64,000 nucleotides of DNA from Vespa crabro. Lineage: Eukaryota > Arthropoda > Insecta > Hymenoptera > Vespidae. A model generated the notes under the pieces. The model was given only the letters and a program-made list of their open reading frames with translations, did no database searches and was not told the origin of the DNA. Within the stretch, counting starts at the first letter, position 1; every line of letters starts with the position of its first letter. Shown piece by piece: positions 23,683 through 37,007 of the stretch. The stretch is taken from contig NC_060955.1 of NCBI RefSeq assembly GCF_910589235.1, positions 5,078,194 to 5,142,193 on the forward strand. The letters are read 5' to 3'. The position numbers and the translations under genes were made by a program.

Positions 23683-23820
23683 GGATCGAGTAACCGTACG
23701 GAAACTCGTCACGATACTTGTATTTTAATTAATCCCCTTCCATCCACCAGGAACGTCGTTCGTTGTCGTTTTCATCGTCGTTTTTGAGCTTAACGAAGCT
23801 TAACTATGGAAGGTGGACCT

Positions 23821-23870
<50 letters not shown>

Positions 23871-23946
23871 CAATGTGCGCGTTCGCGCATGCTTTCGTAA
23901 TTTCATCTCGAATATTAGCGATACTCATTCAAAGTGTTCACCTTCA

Positions 23947-23993
<47 letters not shown>

Positions 23994-26900
23994 TTATTTA
24001 TCTATCTCTCTTTAGGTGATTTTAGTTGTTATTTGAAACAAATTTCGACTAGTCTACCGCGATCACAAAACTTTCCTTCGGGCGAGAAACGTTATTACGC
24101 GAATTTACGAGAAACGATTCTATTCCATCTCAGCTATTCTTATCCTTCTTATTCACTTCCTCTTTTTCATTTTCTTCTATGCCAAGCATGCCAAGCCTTT
24201 ATTACAATTTTTCGTCGCGCTTTCGAGCGGAAGTCAAACCCTCCCCTCCACTTTACCATCACCCTTACTATAAGTTTATTCAATTTTCTTTCCAATTTAT
24301 TCAATGGAAGATACTCCATTAAAAAAATTGGAGAGAGATCGGAGTGGGCTTTAGAGCGGGACGTAAAAGGAATTGAAGTGGAAAAGATTAAGCGGTGGAA
24401 CGGCTACGAAATTAATAATCCGGTATAATCCATTATAAAGATAATGCGACTTCGCCGCTAGCTGGTGGTTACTTATTTCCTTCTTGACCTAATTACGCTT
24501 TCTCTTCTTTTCTTTTCCTTTCTGTTTTTTTTTTTTTCCATTGTTTTTTATCGTTTCTTTTTTTGTTTCTTTAATTACCACCACTTTCCAATCGATCGTT
24601 AGCGTAAAAAGAAAAATTCATGTAATAATATTAACATCGAGATTGTTACAAAGAGAAGTTATTTTCAGAGGAGATCTTTGTAGAAAAAATATTAGAAGTT
24701 CGATTCTTGTTGCAAAAAATGTATAAGTTCGTTTAAACGTAGATCAGGAATATATGTTAGTTATACATGAACAGTTTCTTCCCCCCTTCCCCCCCATTGT
24801 AGTCGATTATCGTAGTTCGAACGCACACACCTAATATCGCGGTCGATCGACTCGTGGATACGTTCTATACCTCTATCGAAGGAGAATGCGCTCAAGTCAC
24901 TCCTGTGAGAAGGCTATTAATTGACGATATTTGTATACTATAGATTTACATCCACGTTCTAATGTATTAGTAACGTGAAACGCAAAGAGTGAGATATATG
25001 TACGTATATATGTAATACATACTGTTAGTACATCAATGATGCCGATATGTAATCAATGTCGATACGTGACATATCGGTCAGGCATGTGGTCTGATAATTA
25101 TCATGAAAATTAAACCCGAGTCGTTTGTTCTTGATTGCAAAAGGACTTTCTCCATGTCTTCAAAAGGGAAGTGTAATCAAGAGAGAAAGAGGGAAAGATT
25201 GAGAAAGGAAAAAAACTAGTCTTTGTGTCGTAAGAAAAATCTTCCCTTGGACGTTCGCAATTATTTAAGTGGGATTTCAGGCGTAGTAAGAAGAAGAAGA
25301 AGACGACGACGACGACGACGATGTTGCGAGCGACGCATCTTCGTCTCGGCTTCTCCCACTAAGAGTCGCTACAGTGGCTTCACTTAATTAATCGGTTTAC
25401 CCTACCTCCGAATAATTAACAAAATTACGACACTATCTCCTTAAACGCACGGACGCCCATTCTGGAAACTCACTTTCTCTCTATCTCTATGTATATATAT
25501 TCTCTTTCAAGACGAAGCTTTCTAAGCTTTTCTCCAGGACTCGTTTTCCTTTCTCGTCTTCTTCCTCGTCGTCGTTGTATTTCGCAAAGCTGTCTTAATG
25601 GACTCTTCGTATCCTCCCGCCTGTTTCTCTTCTGCTATTGTTCCATGAACCACGGATTATATGGTTTACCTTTCACCAGATCCGCGGCCCTTTTCCTTCA
25701 TTGATGTCGTATCCACTTGATTAAAATATTTACCATGGTATGAATTTTCTTTTATTCTTTTCCTTTTTTTTTCTTCTCGCACTTTTCATTTTCTATTCAT
25801 CATTATCTCTTTCTCTCTCTCTCTCTCTCTCTTTCTTTTTCGTTTTTAGTTCTGACATTTTTTCAGTTCCATTCATATACATGAATTTAATTATGCCAAT
25901 ACTCAAATTGCATTTGAAAATATTTTTTTTTTCGGTTTATTAGTCAAACGATGTGACTATCCTTTTCTAGCCGACACTTAAGATTTTTCTCTAGCATGAA
26001 ATATCAAATTACCGTTAATTTTTAATACCAATGTACACTTTTTACTCGACAAACATGGCGAACGGTCCGTCTATTATATGAATTTAATAGTGAATCTGTC
26101 TATTGATACGAATTTCAGATCAATAATATCAATTTTAATTTATATTTTTGTATAAACGTTGATATTGATCGAATGTATAATACTTTTATACTGCGGGCAA
26201 TATTGATAAGTGATACTCAATTTCAATATTTATTTCATTTTCTTTTTTTTTTTTTTTGAGGATTGCGTACGTTTATTCTAACAAAAATAAAGTTCTGTTG
26301 GTGCCATGAATTTGATTAATATGACATCTAAATTCATACATTACACATATATAATGTATTAGAATAATATATGTATTAGAATAGTATAAATGCAACGAGT
26401 ATTAAAAATATATAAGATTAATTTCGTCTTATTCGAAAAATGTAAAAAAAATTATTCTCATACCATCGTGTATATGATAAATCGACGAAATTTTTTTTCA
26501 GTAGAGCGTTGATTCGTTCGCGCTGCGATTGAGAAACAACAATGCGAATAACTTACTCGCATTCACCTTAATTCTCGTTCGTTCCATACCTCTTTGTGAT
26601 ATCTCGCCGGTGCGTTTTGTGCATGGCTGCTAGCAATTACCGAATGGTCTGTAATCTACACGCAATCATGGCTCGCAACAGTGAATGCGTTCTCGCTTCT
26701 GCGTTCGCGCACTCACTGCAACCCTCTCTGCAAGAGCTCGAATTCTCATTCCCGTTGTATCCGTTGTCCCTCCATCCTCTTCCTTCCTATTTTCCCTTTG
26801 TTCTCGGACCAATGACCGGGAAGGATACACGATAACTAACAGTTCGAATCTCTCTGAATATACAGCCCGTCGCGCATACGTTTGAATTCATTGTTATACA

Positions 26901-28340
26901 TGTAACCCAACTTCAACAAAGTATTTCAGATCAGTAAAAAATTATTCTTCATATGTATACGTATTGATGAATATACCTTCTGAAATAATGAAAATATGCA
27001 ACAGATATAGATCAAGTTTTCTTATTACTGAAATATATGAAAAATATATAATAATGGGAGGGAAACAAGTGAATTGTGATAATTATTTCAAAATGAAAAT
27101 TGTCAGTAATTTTTTACGTGTTTTTACTTTTTTATTCGAAACAGAAAGGCTAATTACGATTTGCAGTCATAAAAACAAAATAATACTTTAATTATCACAA
27201 ATATTCTTATAGAGTCTTGTGTATCTTTAATAAAAATACAGTTTTAAAGAAATTAAACAGATTGACTTCTTCGTAATAAATAAAAAAATTATGAATTTAA
27301 TCGAGAACACATATTGTGAATGTTTTTTTACTTTCATTCTACGAACTCGATTCTGCGAGATGATGAATAAAACCAAGTGCATTTTCAATACAAACCAATC
27401 TTGATATCATGTAAGGGTATTGATGACCTACATAAATTTAATTCAACGAATCAATGACAGATAGATTTTTTTTTTTTTTTTAACAGATTTCATATATTTT
27501 AAAGAGATCACTGACATATATAAATTCTTAGAATTTGAATAAATTTATTGATTTGGATAAATCAATAAATGAATAGGTATGCTGTCAATAAGTATATTTA
27601 CATATTAAAAGTATCGTTGGCCTATATAAATTCTTAAAATTTAGTTTGGCAGATCAGAGATGTATTTTCTATAACTGATATGCGACGATATTTCTGATTT
27701 AGATCAATTTTTGAAATTAGACTTATCGTTCAATGTATTTTAGGATACGTCTTGTTATCAAGCCGTTATCTTCGAAATTGAAAAATAATATTTTCGTTAA
27801 TTTTTCAATCGTTTAAAACTCATTGTAACTTTTTTTCTTAATAATCGCGTGTTTTCTTAATAAAGCAGATTAAAAATGAAACTTAATCGAAATTAGAATA
27901 TAAAATAGTATACATTGTCAAAGGGATGGATATAGAGGTATCGTTTTAGCTATAAAACGTACAACAAGATAAATTAAACGTTCCTGTTTTTAGCGTTCAC
28001 CGTGTACGCAATTTATATTTTGTAATTGCTCGCACGAGATCACCCTCTCTATGTTTATAGTGCACACCGATGGCATGTCACCGAGCAAAATACATTAGAT
28101 TCGTTTTCGTTACATTTTATTGCGAATAACGCGAGAGAAATGTAATTTTATAACAAAATTTTTTTCGTTATGGATGAAAGTCGTTTGCATACGTTGAACT
28201 ATGATAAATGAATGTCTGTGTGTGCGTGTTTGTGTGTGTGAGGCTGAGGCTGCATTATACAATACAATTATATTCTTTGCATTTGCACTCAAAGGAATTG
28301 AGAAAAATGAGGATGTACTATTATTTTTTTCGTTCTTTTT

Positions 28341-28383
<43 letters not shown>

Positions 28384-28831
28384 TTTTTTTTTTTTCTTTT
28401 TAATTCATTGCGTACGAAAATTGCGGTTAAAAAATACGTATCCGTAGATTTGACAAAATCAGGAACATTCATCTTTTTTATGTCTGTTTTTCTCTTTTTT
28501 ATGAAACGACCATCGAGCAATGAGTAAACGTAAACAACGATTCAAACGGTTTTTAATGTATGAAAAAAAAAAATGATTGCCGAAAAAGAATTTGGACAAC
28601 GATAGCGTGTCTTTTTCCAACGAGTAAACCGTGCCTAATCTTCGATATCGGCTTTCCGCAGCCGTCAAATTGGCACGAGTCCGAGTTTTAAAATTCGATT
28701 AGTAGTCCCACTCCGTTTATTCAAAAATCTCTCCATTTTTATTACTAATTTTATCATTGACAACTAGTGGTTACAATGCCGATATTTATGTAAACGAGAA
28801 AGTTTTGTTCCTTTTTTTTCGTTTATTTTTT

Positions 28832-28870
<39 letters not shown>

Positions 28871-30051
28871 CTCTCTCTTTATAAAACAACGCGTAGGTAG
28901 GCGATATCGTTGAGCGATCAGGCGTATTCATCAGATTCGCGAAAAGAAAAATGGGCATCCTTCCATAAAGGGAATGGATCGCTCGTCTATGAATATTTTT
29001 GAATATATTCACCGTTATTATTTTGCATCCGTTATTTGAAAACTCGACTGACGCTTTCCTCGCCTTAATATATCTATATTTTATACGTAGATTCGAAGTT
29101 GAGGAAGATTTAAGAAGAAGAAATAAAAAGAACCTTCTCTTTGATGGCTTATATACTTTCGAAAGGAATCATAGATATCGATTACGATTTCGTTCTTAAA
29201 TTATACGATTTTCTCTATGAAAAGAACTGTTTTACATTTTGTGATTTTAATAGCTTTCAAAAATGATCTATATTGATATTAAATTTTTATGAAAAAAAAA
29301 AAAAAAAAAAAGAAAAGGCGATATGTATCATCAAGTAATTTTGAACATCGGCCAATTGTCCATTTTGATATAAAAATTAAAATCAAAATCAAAAAATGAT
29401 TACTCACGAGCATAAACAGTGAGCGGCAGTGAGAATGAATCTTGAATTGAGTATAGTACCGCCGCAAAAATGGCCACCTTTTCTCGTGATACTGACCAAC
29501 CAAGGAAACTCTCGCGGTACCGCGTTTTGTCCTCCAACGATCCTGGCCGTCCGAGTTCCGCTTTCTCCACGACCGCACGGGACATCTGCCACTATTATTA
29601 AATACAAATTTTCACGTTAATACTCAATAACAATTAATTAATCCTGACTTTGTTTCGTTATAATACCAAATTTACACTTACATTCAATATTGACGATCAT
29701 TTAATTTAGATAAAACATAACATTGTAATAAATAATTTCTAATTTCTATAACGTTTTTATACATGATTTAAGAATTCTAACTTTTGTTTTATTTTTAGCG
29801 AATGCCAAAGTATAAAGTGAAAATATTCTAATTAGACTTTTTTAATGAACTCATTTATGAAATGAATTCAAGCGTGTCCCTCTAGTATGGAACAACGCGT
29901 AAACCGAAAATTCAGAGGAGTTAAATAACATCTCAGCCGTCGCGTTAATACGAAACTTTTTAATGCTTTCGTTCTAAGCCACGTTTACTCTAACATTGGC
30001 GAGATATTATTTCCGTGCCAGCTAATTAGCGTTCGCATCATTAGTTTCAGC

Positions 30052-30119
<68 letters not shown>

Positions 30120-30778
30120 TCTCTCTCTCTCTATCTCTAACTCTATCTCTATCTCTATCTCTATCTATTTCTTTCCCTCTACGTCCAAAATAAAATAAAA
30201 AGTTAGTTAGACTTTCTACGCTATCTTCCATTCCTTACTCTCACGAGTAATACTTTTTTTTCTATCCAGGAAAATTCAATTGTACATTGTTAAAACAAAC
30301 TAATATTTTAGTCGGGTTTTTGCAATTACTTTTACGGTTCGTTGCTTTAGCCTGTCTCGTTTATCTAAAATGGATAACGAACAGAATAATAAGAAAAATG
30401 AAGGGAGAAAAATAAAAAAGAAATAAAAAAAAAGAAAAAAAAAAAGAAAAAAAAGAAGAAAATGATCTAACACAGATTTACGATCGTGAAAATGGTCGAT
30501 AAACGGTAAAGGGAAGAAAGGAATTTTATCGAATACTTTTAAACAAATCGGATCAGAGATAGGATCGTTTGAAAGTATATAAGGCCGTTCTATTTTTCAC
30601 GTCGATATTAATCTGTCGCGGGAAACTCGTCGAGCATCGATCGTTCGACGCCTCCTTGCAATTCGACGATTAATGTCCGGAACGTGTCCGCGATCGGTTA
30701 GCTACTTCCTGCTGCGATTCCAGTGAGGATAGATAAAGGGATGACATTACGTTCGATATTACAGAGCATAGTACACGC

Positions 30779-30822
<44 letters not shown>

Positions 30823-31653
30823 AAGAGGGACAAAGATAGAGAGAGAAAGAGAGAGAGAGAGAGAGAGGAAAGAGAAAAAATAAATTACGTTCCAACTTTT
30901 CCGTGCACTGCATTTACTGACCTTACCTTACGGATAACGGATACGGTAATTCTGATTGATTGCAAAACTTTTCCTTGCGGATATGGACTCTACCCTGGTA
31001 ATCTCTCAGCTTCTTTTTCTTTTCTGGAATCCATCTTACGTCGGAACGAACGAACGAACGAACGAACGAACGAACGAACGAACGAACGAACGAACGAATG
31101 AACGAACGATGGAACGAACGAACACCGGTTATTACGGTACGTTCAGTCTCCGAGAGATAACCGACAGTTCTTAGGCGAACGATATTAAATAATTACGAAC
31201 AACGCTTTAATTTCTTTTAACATTAATTCCCGTCCATCTCTCTTTCTCTCTCTCCCTCTCTTTCTCTCTCTTTCTCCCTCTTTGTTTTTCTTCTCATACA
31301 TTTGTATTTTTTTTTCCTTTTGTTAATTGGGAGAAAAGCGAGAAGGGAATTTCGAAGAGCATTAAAATGTAGGTGGAAAAAAAGCCGGTTATGAAACGTG
31401 CTTTTCGATCGAGTCCGCGCAAAATGAATTAGGTTGACGTGTTTGCATCGAAAAATAGGTAAAAGAAGAGAAAGAAAATATTCTCGTGCACAGAATCAAC
31501 AGGTAATTCCCAGTGCATTAGATAAATCTCCGGTGGCGTGTGTATATCCTTGCAACTACGAATGTAATAATCAATCGATCGATTGCCTGACGAATTCCAT
31601 TTTCGATTGTGTGCTATTCCGCTCGTATCGTACCTTCATTCTAAATACTAAAA

Positions 31654-31699
<46 letters not shown>

Positions 31700-32466
31700 A
31701 AAAAATTGACGCGTGGTAAATAGACAGACAAATAAATTTAAAATTATTCAGATATTCTTTGTCTTTTCGATCTCTGTTTTCACACAAATATAATATCCTG
31801 TTCATTCGACAATTATTATTGAACATGCGTGGTTATCAAGTGCGAATAAAAATTCATAAAGCTGTTTTTATTTTTTCTTTTCTTTTTCAGTCAACGCTCA
31901 ATTTTCATGCATTCGTTCATTCAATCCTTCGCGTTAATCGGCTTCTGTTTTGAAAAACGTGTGCGAAACGTGATTGAACTCGATAACACCCATGAAAGCC
32001 TTTTTTCCAAAGCCAGTTTTTCCCCCAATAATATGTACTACGTATGTACGTACATACGTAGGTAGATAGGTACATACACACGTAGTTTGGGTATTCATTA
32101 ATCAAACACAATCAATTGTTAACGTACAATCTAGAAATACGTGTATCTTCGCAGAATTCACAACAATGTTCTATTTACATTGTAATTATCTATCTAAGAA
32201 ATTTTGCGAATTGTTTAATTTTCGAAAAATTATACTCATCATTTTTTACTTTGCAATAAATATTACGATTTTGTAATCTCCGCTTGATCTTTCCAAAATC
32301 AATTCATTAAACGTTTACAATTCGCTTCCTTTTATATTGATCGAATACAAATTCTTTTTCAGAAAAATATCAATCACGTACGAATTAATTTATGAGTTAA
32401 AGTTGACTTTCGTTAGCTGGTTTCGTCTTTCGGTTTTTAGACTGAAAGTGTGTATAAGTTCAAAAG

Positions 32467-32529
<63 letters not shown>

Positions 32530-33041
32530 GAGAAAGAGAAAGAGAAAGAGAGGGAAAGACAAGAACTCGAAACGAAACGTTTCGAAGCGGTCCTCGAAAA
32601 AGCTCATAGTATCACTTGCCGTTAGATTCAAGAGCTGCGTACCTACCTCGATCGTCCGCGTTTAATTGAAAGCTGAATCGACGCGTACAGGAATGTTAAC
32701 CGGCTCGAGAGAATCTCTCTTTCTCTCTCTCTCTCTCTCTTGGAGCTATACCGGCACGGCCACTGGCGTCGCACGAATTTAATGCTCCGAACAGATAGGG
32801 ATAAATACGACGGATCTGTCAGCGCAATCCCTGCGACAGTACCTCCTCCGGTCCTCCTCCCTTTCTCTTCATCCTCCTCCTCTAACCTTCGGCCCTTCTC
32901 GTTTCACGCCCCGGCTGATTAATTGGACCTCTACGTCTGCTCCAGCTCGATCCTCCTCGCCCTTTCTCCTCTTCCCGATCTCCCCTTCCCTTTCACTCAT
33001 CCCTCCTCTTTCTTCTCTCTCTCCCAACCTCTATCTCTATA

Positions 33042-33112
<71 letters not shown>

Positions 33113-33469
33113 TGTATATGTGTATATGTATATCTCTCTTCCTCTCTCTATATCTATCCTTTACGGAAGCGAAAGGGCCACGAAGGGAAGCGACGCATAG
33201 AATTTGAAGTCGTCTCTATTTGGTAATGCGTAATAGATATGTCAGAAGCAGATTCAACATGGTCATGATAATATGCTGGTGCTATAGCTTATACATTCTC
33301 TATCTCTCTTCATTCTCTTCTCCCTCTCTTTCTCTCTTTCTCTCTCTCTCTCTTTTTCCTTTTTTTTTTCTATGCAGAAGAGAAAGAGTTTTCGTCACCC
33401 TCCACTCGTTTGATATATTACAAAGATATCGAACACTTTTCATTCTTCTCAGATACACCTATTTCTCTA

Positions 33470-33501
<32 letters not shown>

Positions 33502-36022
33502 CCTCTCTCTCTCTCTTTCTTTCTTTCCGTCTCTCTCTTTTTCTCGTTTCTCTTTTTCATCTTTGTATTTGAAAATTTATCCTACAGACGTGTCGAGGAG
33601 AAAAGTCGTGGATTACTAGGGCAGCCGTTTATAAGAGCTTTGTCATTGGTGGAATCCGCGATGAAAATCGATGTGAGAGTCGTTTGGGTATTCTCTTTTT
33701 TTTTCCGAATGATATTTTATTTCTTCAAAGAGAATACGAGAGGGAAAGGGGATAGAAAGAGAAAACTAAATAAATTTCTGACGAATGAAGATCACCTCGT
33801 ATCGTTAAATAAAATTTTTTAGTTTCACAGGAATAATTCGCATATTCAATAAGTAATTTTTTTGTTATTAATATTTCATTAAATAAATTAATAGACATAA
33901 ATTTTAAAACGTTCATCGCGCGAGTGTCGAAATGCGCTTATAGAATTAAAGATTAAAGTATGCTGTTATGTTAGTCAAAAATAATAATCACAGTGGTAAC
34001 TTGAAAAAATAATAGAAATCTAAACGAAAGACATTTGTTCTTTATTTTACAGTTGGTGAGAATTAAAGTATTAAATTTTATATTTGTGAATGTTTCAACT
34101 TTTTATTTGTAAGCATAAGTCGAAATTTTAAAAAACAAAATTTGAAAAATAAAGTGAAATGAATGAATAGATTTAATTGTACTTTAGAAATATCATGAGA
34201 CAGTAATAAAAACTATATCGTTAAAATATGTAGATGGGTATGCGTTCAAGAGAATTTAAATGAACGATAATATATTAATATTAAAAAAAAAAGAAAGAGA
34301 GAGAGAGAGAGAGAAAGAGAGAGAAAGAAAATGAATTGATTACCGAGTAAAAAACAAATAGAAAAGATTGCGTCAGAGGTTAAAAACCTTTTTAGCAATG
34401 TGTCCGTCAGCGAATCGTGACATTGAAACGGTTGTTGACAAAAGCGAGCAAAGTCGATGCTCTCGCGAGGTCTACTATGACTTTCGACTTTTGTCAAGGT
34501 TGAATAATCATTCTTTCCTATTCTAGTCGCACCCACCTTCCGCCATGCACCCGTGCCCATGAAGCGGGGTATTATCTTTGCTTCGTAACGTGACTCACCG
34601 TTTGCCAAAATCCTTGCTTCCTCGTACTAAAAGTATAGGAGGCGACATTGACACGACGAAAATATTATCGTTGCGTATGATCTCGTATGCGTATAATACG
34701 AAAAAAGAAGTTATTTATTTTAATATCTATTTTAAATGGGATACTAAATTTTTTACATCCATTGAAAAATTCAAGATACTTCTCTTAGCCTAAAAAAAAA
34801 ATCCAATTGAATTTATCATAAAAGATTATCTGAATAATTATCAAACATATTTACGTATAAATTGTTTACGTATAAATTGTTTACATATAAAATTGAATTC
34901 ACTTTTCTCAGTTGGATGTAGAAACATGTAAGTACACGTGTTTTTCAAGAATCTATAGGATTGCATGCAATAAAAAATATGAAGGGCTCAATGATAGCAC
35001 TCATATCTATTTTTCGAGTCGCTCGTTTTCCTTTATACACTTGCGTGATAATTGTGTGCAACGTTGCGATGCGAAGCTCGTTAGATCGTTTACCTTACTC
35101 GGGTAACTTAAATGAAACAACTTTTCGTATATATCTTGGTCTACTGAACTTAGTATCTTTTTTTGGAGAATAAACTACGCGAATTTGGCTAAATTGAAAT
35201 TCCGCGAGTACTCTGATCCAGTTCGGACGCGTATTCGGCCCCTTACGAAGCTAATTTCGTTACAACATTTCTCAATTTCTTTTTTTTTACTCTCTCTCTT
35301 TCTCTCTCTCTCTCTCTCATTCGTTCTTGTATATATAAACTTTTTTGATTTTTTCCACGCGTATTATTATCGGTAAAAACGAAAGTTACGTACTATAAGA
35401 TAAATAAATGCACTGAGATTTAATTAGTTTTTTGTTCGTCAAGTTAACGTTAATCAAGAAATAACGGCTTGTTAAAAAATAAATTGTGACATCAAAAGCA
35501 AAGAGAAAGAAGAGAAAGAGAGAGAGGGAGGGAGAGTGATCCTTGTTTAAAAGGCTCGCTGAGAAAAGTGAAGAAAAAAGGAACGAGTTGATAGTATAAC
35601 GAATTTTTTTCACGAAAATAATTATACTTCTAAGAGATATATCATGCCTCTTCTCTTTCTTCACTTTGCCGACATAAATACATAATGAAAGAAGAAAATA
35701 CGATTCAACGCCCATACGAAGGAAATATTAACGCAACTAAACTTTTAAATGTATTCACTTTACTATCGATATTTATAAATTTCCTTGTAATCGAACATTT
35801 TTAAAAAATATTCGACTTATTTCTACATCGGTTCGATTCATTTCACTTAGAGAAAGGATTTTTTTTCTTTTTTTTTTTTTTTTCAAACGTGAGACTATTA
35901 CTAAAGATCAAGGAATAATTTCATGCAATCGTATACTCACGATTATTATATTCGATGGCGAACGCGATTCGCGAGAAAGTTCCAAGGAGCATGCAAATTA
36001 CAATGAACGAAGGAGCGTCCAT
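18040..36022 (-). CDS. Secreted trypsin-like serine protease (S1 family), five exons
   Basis: Exons in transcript order are 36022-35941, 29591-29408, 22833-22529, 21126-20975 and 18210-18040 (phases 1, 2, 1, 0). They total 894 nt and 297 aa. Residues 1-22 are a signal peptide (hydrophobic core, IAFA cleavage). A short propeptide contains Cys33, and activation after Arg44 would release IVGG. The triad is complete: His85 (LTAAHC), Asp138 (DDIALL) and Ser244 (DSGGP). Asp238, three residues before the oxyanion position, gives trypsin-like Arg/Lys specificity. Cys33 can pair with Cys158 so the propeptide stays tethered. Cys88 and Cys132 look like an extra fifth disulfide. Oddities are Ala at the usual Gly193, Trp at 192, and Ser replacing Trp215. 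There is no clip domain in this model. A substrate cannot be read from the sequence; digestive, venom, haemolymph or developmental roles all remain open. Confidence 0.92.
18211..20974 (-). other. Serine protease intron 4
   Basis: This 2.8-kb intron is AT-rich, with a pure (GA)n tract at 19862-19917, poly-T/poly-A runs and short (AT)n runs. No additional exon was recognised. The open frames at 20127-20381 and 20403-20729 are Phe/Ser-rich or chance frames. Confidence 0.6.
20975..21126 (-). CDS. Serine protease exon 4 (S1-pocket region)
   Basis: It starts after CTTGCAG, completing a Tyr codon (YKRADVMQKV), and ends in phase 0 with Trp before GTAAGT. It encodes the MCAGHQEGGRDTCW segment. The Asp here is at the position that sets trypsin-like specificity. 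The intron falls two residues before the catalytic Asp-Ser pair. Confidence 0.95.
21127..22528 (-). other. Serine protease intron 3 with dense microsatellites
   Basis: This intron contains (AT)n at 21360-21396 and 21493-21542, and long interrupted (CT)n at 21676-21780. It also has pure (CT)n at 22018-22074 and a roughly 32-base poly-A at 22301-22332. No exon was recognised among them. Confidence 0.65.
22529..22833 (-). CDS. Serine protease exon 3 (Asp102 region)
   Basis: It starts after TTTTCAG, completing a Ser codon. It encodes the LRVTLGEYDL strand, the catalytic aspartate motif YVDDIALLEL, the PVCLP cysteine that pairs with the propeptide, and the AAGWG strand. It ends in phase 1 at T|GTGAGT. 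An extra Cys in HRCGRY just before the aspartate probably pairs with Cys88 from exon 2. Confidence 0.95.
22834..29407 (-). other. Serine protease intron 2 (6.6 kb)
   Basis: It contains a run of (AT)n and CT/GA tracts (23011-23046, 23160-23180, 23270-23340, 23613-23678, 23826-23868, 23948-23982). It also holds an inverted repeat at 25042-25077, a (TTTA)n tract at 28339-28384, and (CT)n at 28838-28880. The stretch 26.0-28.0 kb is plain AT-rich DNA. No coding exon was recognised. Confidence 0.6.
25042..25077. repeat. Short inverted repeat in protease intron 2
   Basis: CCGATATGT (25042-25050) is exactly complementary to ACATATCGG (25069-25077) with an 18-nt spacer. Outer ATGC/GCAT bases can extend the stem after an interior loop. 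It is too small for a confident pre-miRNA call. Confidence 0.5.
29408..29591 (-). CDS. Serine protease exon 2 (propeptide, activation site, His57)
   Basis: This exon encodes the propeptide Cys (PCGRGESG), the cleavage site TAR|IVGG, the conserved FPWLVSI strand, and the LTAAHC histidine motif. The acceptor is TAG|TGGC. An alternative six-base-shorter acceptor (GGCAG|ATG) also stays in frame and would remove two residues. The acceptor has only a weak pyrimidine tract. The exon ends in phase 2 at TC|GTGAGT. Confidence 0.93.
29592..35940 (-). other. Serine protease intron 1 (6.3 kb)
   Basis: It carries pure (CT)n at 30053-30145, (GA)n at 30788-30868 and an (ACGA)n tetranucleotide array at 31045-31123. 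It also has (AT)n at 32470-32523 and a compound (CT)n(AT)n tract at 33043-33110. A clip domain, with its six-cysteine spacing, was looked for and not found. A short missed exon remains possible. Confidence 0.55.
31045..31123. repeat. (ACGA)n tetranucleotide array
   Basis: This is an almost pure tetranucleotide array with three interruptions near its right end, inside protease intron 1. In frame it reads as Asn-Glu-Arg-Thr repeats, but there is no gene context. Confidence 0.9.
35941..36022 (-). CDS. Serine protease exon 1 (signal peptide)
   Basis: The ATG at 36022-36020 opens a 27-codon frame that begins MDAPSFIVICMLLGTF. It ends in a typical secretion cleavage region (S-R-I-A-F-A followed by IEYNN). 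The donor is C|GTGAGT and the exon ends in phase 1, matching the phase-1 start of the next recognised exon. The exon is too short to stand out as an ORF. No other ATG lies between it and the predicted transcription start near 36155, which supports this start. An unseen exon in the 6.3-kb intron cannot be excluded. Confidence 0.8.
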
Positions 36023-36178
36023 CTTCTTTCGTAGGGATTGGAAGCACTATGACAATGACGTTAACAATAAAGAAATATAGAAAAAAGAAGAAGAAAAAGG
36101 AGAGAAAACTCGAACGCGAGAAGCTTTGTCGATGGCGGACAATCAAAAAATGTTGCAGACTCGTCGACATTGCTGCTT

Positions 36179-36186
36179 CTTTATAC
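36179..36186 (-). promoter_or_regulatory. TATA box of the serine protease gene
   Basis: On the minus strand the sequence GTATAAAG lies about 160 nt upstream of the start ATG. This predicts a transcription start near 36150-36158 and a 5' UTR of about 130 nt free of upstream ATGs. A TATA promoter fits a tissue-specific secreted protease. The motif is seen; the start site is inferred. Confidence 0.5.
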
Positions 36187-36199
36187 GTCGTAATCTCCT

Positions 36200-36810
36200 C
36201 TTCCTCCTCCTCTTCCTCCTCCTCCTTCTCGTTCTACTCCTCCACCTCTTCTTGCTTTTTCTTTTTCTCGCGTAAAGTACACGTATGTATCTTTAACGGG
36301 CCATGAACTTGGAGCGACGAGCATCTGACATTCGTCGGCATCGATAAAATGGCGGTGCTACCTTCAACACGGCGAGATTCGTTTTAGCCGATAAAATGCA
36401 AGGTCTGCTTTTAACTTTACTTTTTTTTTCTTCTGTTTTTTTCTTTTTTTTATTATCTACTTTTTTTCTTTCTTTTTTTTTTTTGTTTTTTTTTTGTCAA
36501 GGATAGTTTTGAAACACACTCCGTTGCGTTTCAATACTCCTCTATCTTTCTCTTTCGTTTATCTATATATCTATTTATTCGAAAAAGTAGATCGAAAGTA
36601 CATCTGGAAAATCGTTCGCCGCCTTTCCAATGTGACATCGGCATCATGACGATACGCGTTTCTATCGATCTCCGATAGCCTTCTCAAAGCCGCACCCGTT
36701 CGTGTGTCTATAAATTTTCACCCTTGCTCGAACTTTATGTGGTACAGAATACACGTAGAATACACGCGGTGCCGATATTCGAGGGTCCAAGGAAAATTTT
36801 CTTGTTTCTT

Positions 36811-36861
<51 letters not shown>

Positions 36862-36940
36862 TTCTCTATATCTCGCTTTTGCTCTCGATATAGGGCAAAC
36901 TTGATTTATGAGTCTACGATATACATACATACATGCATAT

Positions 36941-37007
<67 letters not shown>

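Noticed and set aside
24000..24440. A plus-strand frame continuing from a CT tract into repeat-free sequence (LPRSQNFPSGEKRYYANLRE)
   Set aside because: It is intronic to the protease on the opposite strand, with no homology and no start outside the repeat.
28339..28384. A (TTTA)n array considered as an AU-rich element or transposon target
   Set aside because: It is a plain tetranucleotide microsatellite with no terminal repeats or target-site duplication.
33220..33822. The longest open frame of the window (200 codons, plus strand)
   Set aside because: It is dominated by Ser/Leu/Phe from CT tracts and lies within protease intron 1. No domain is visible.
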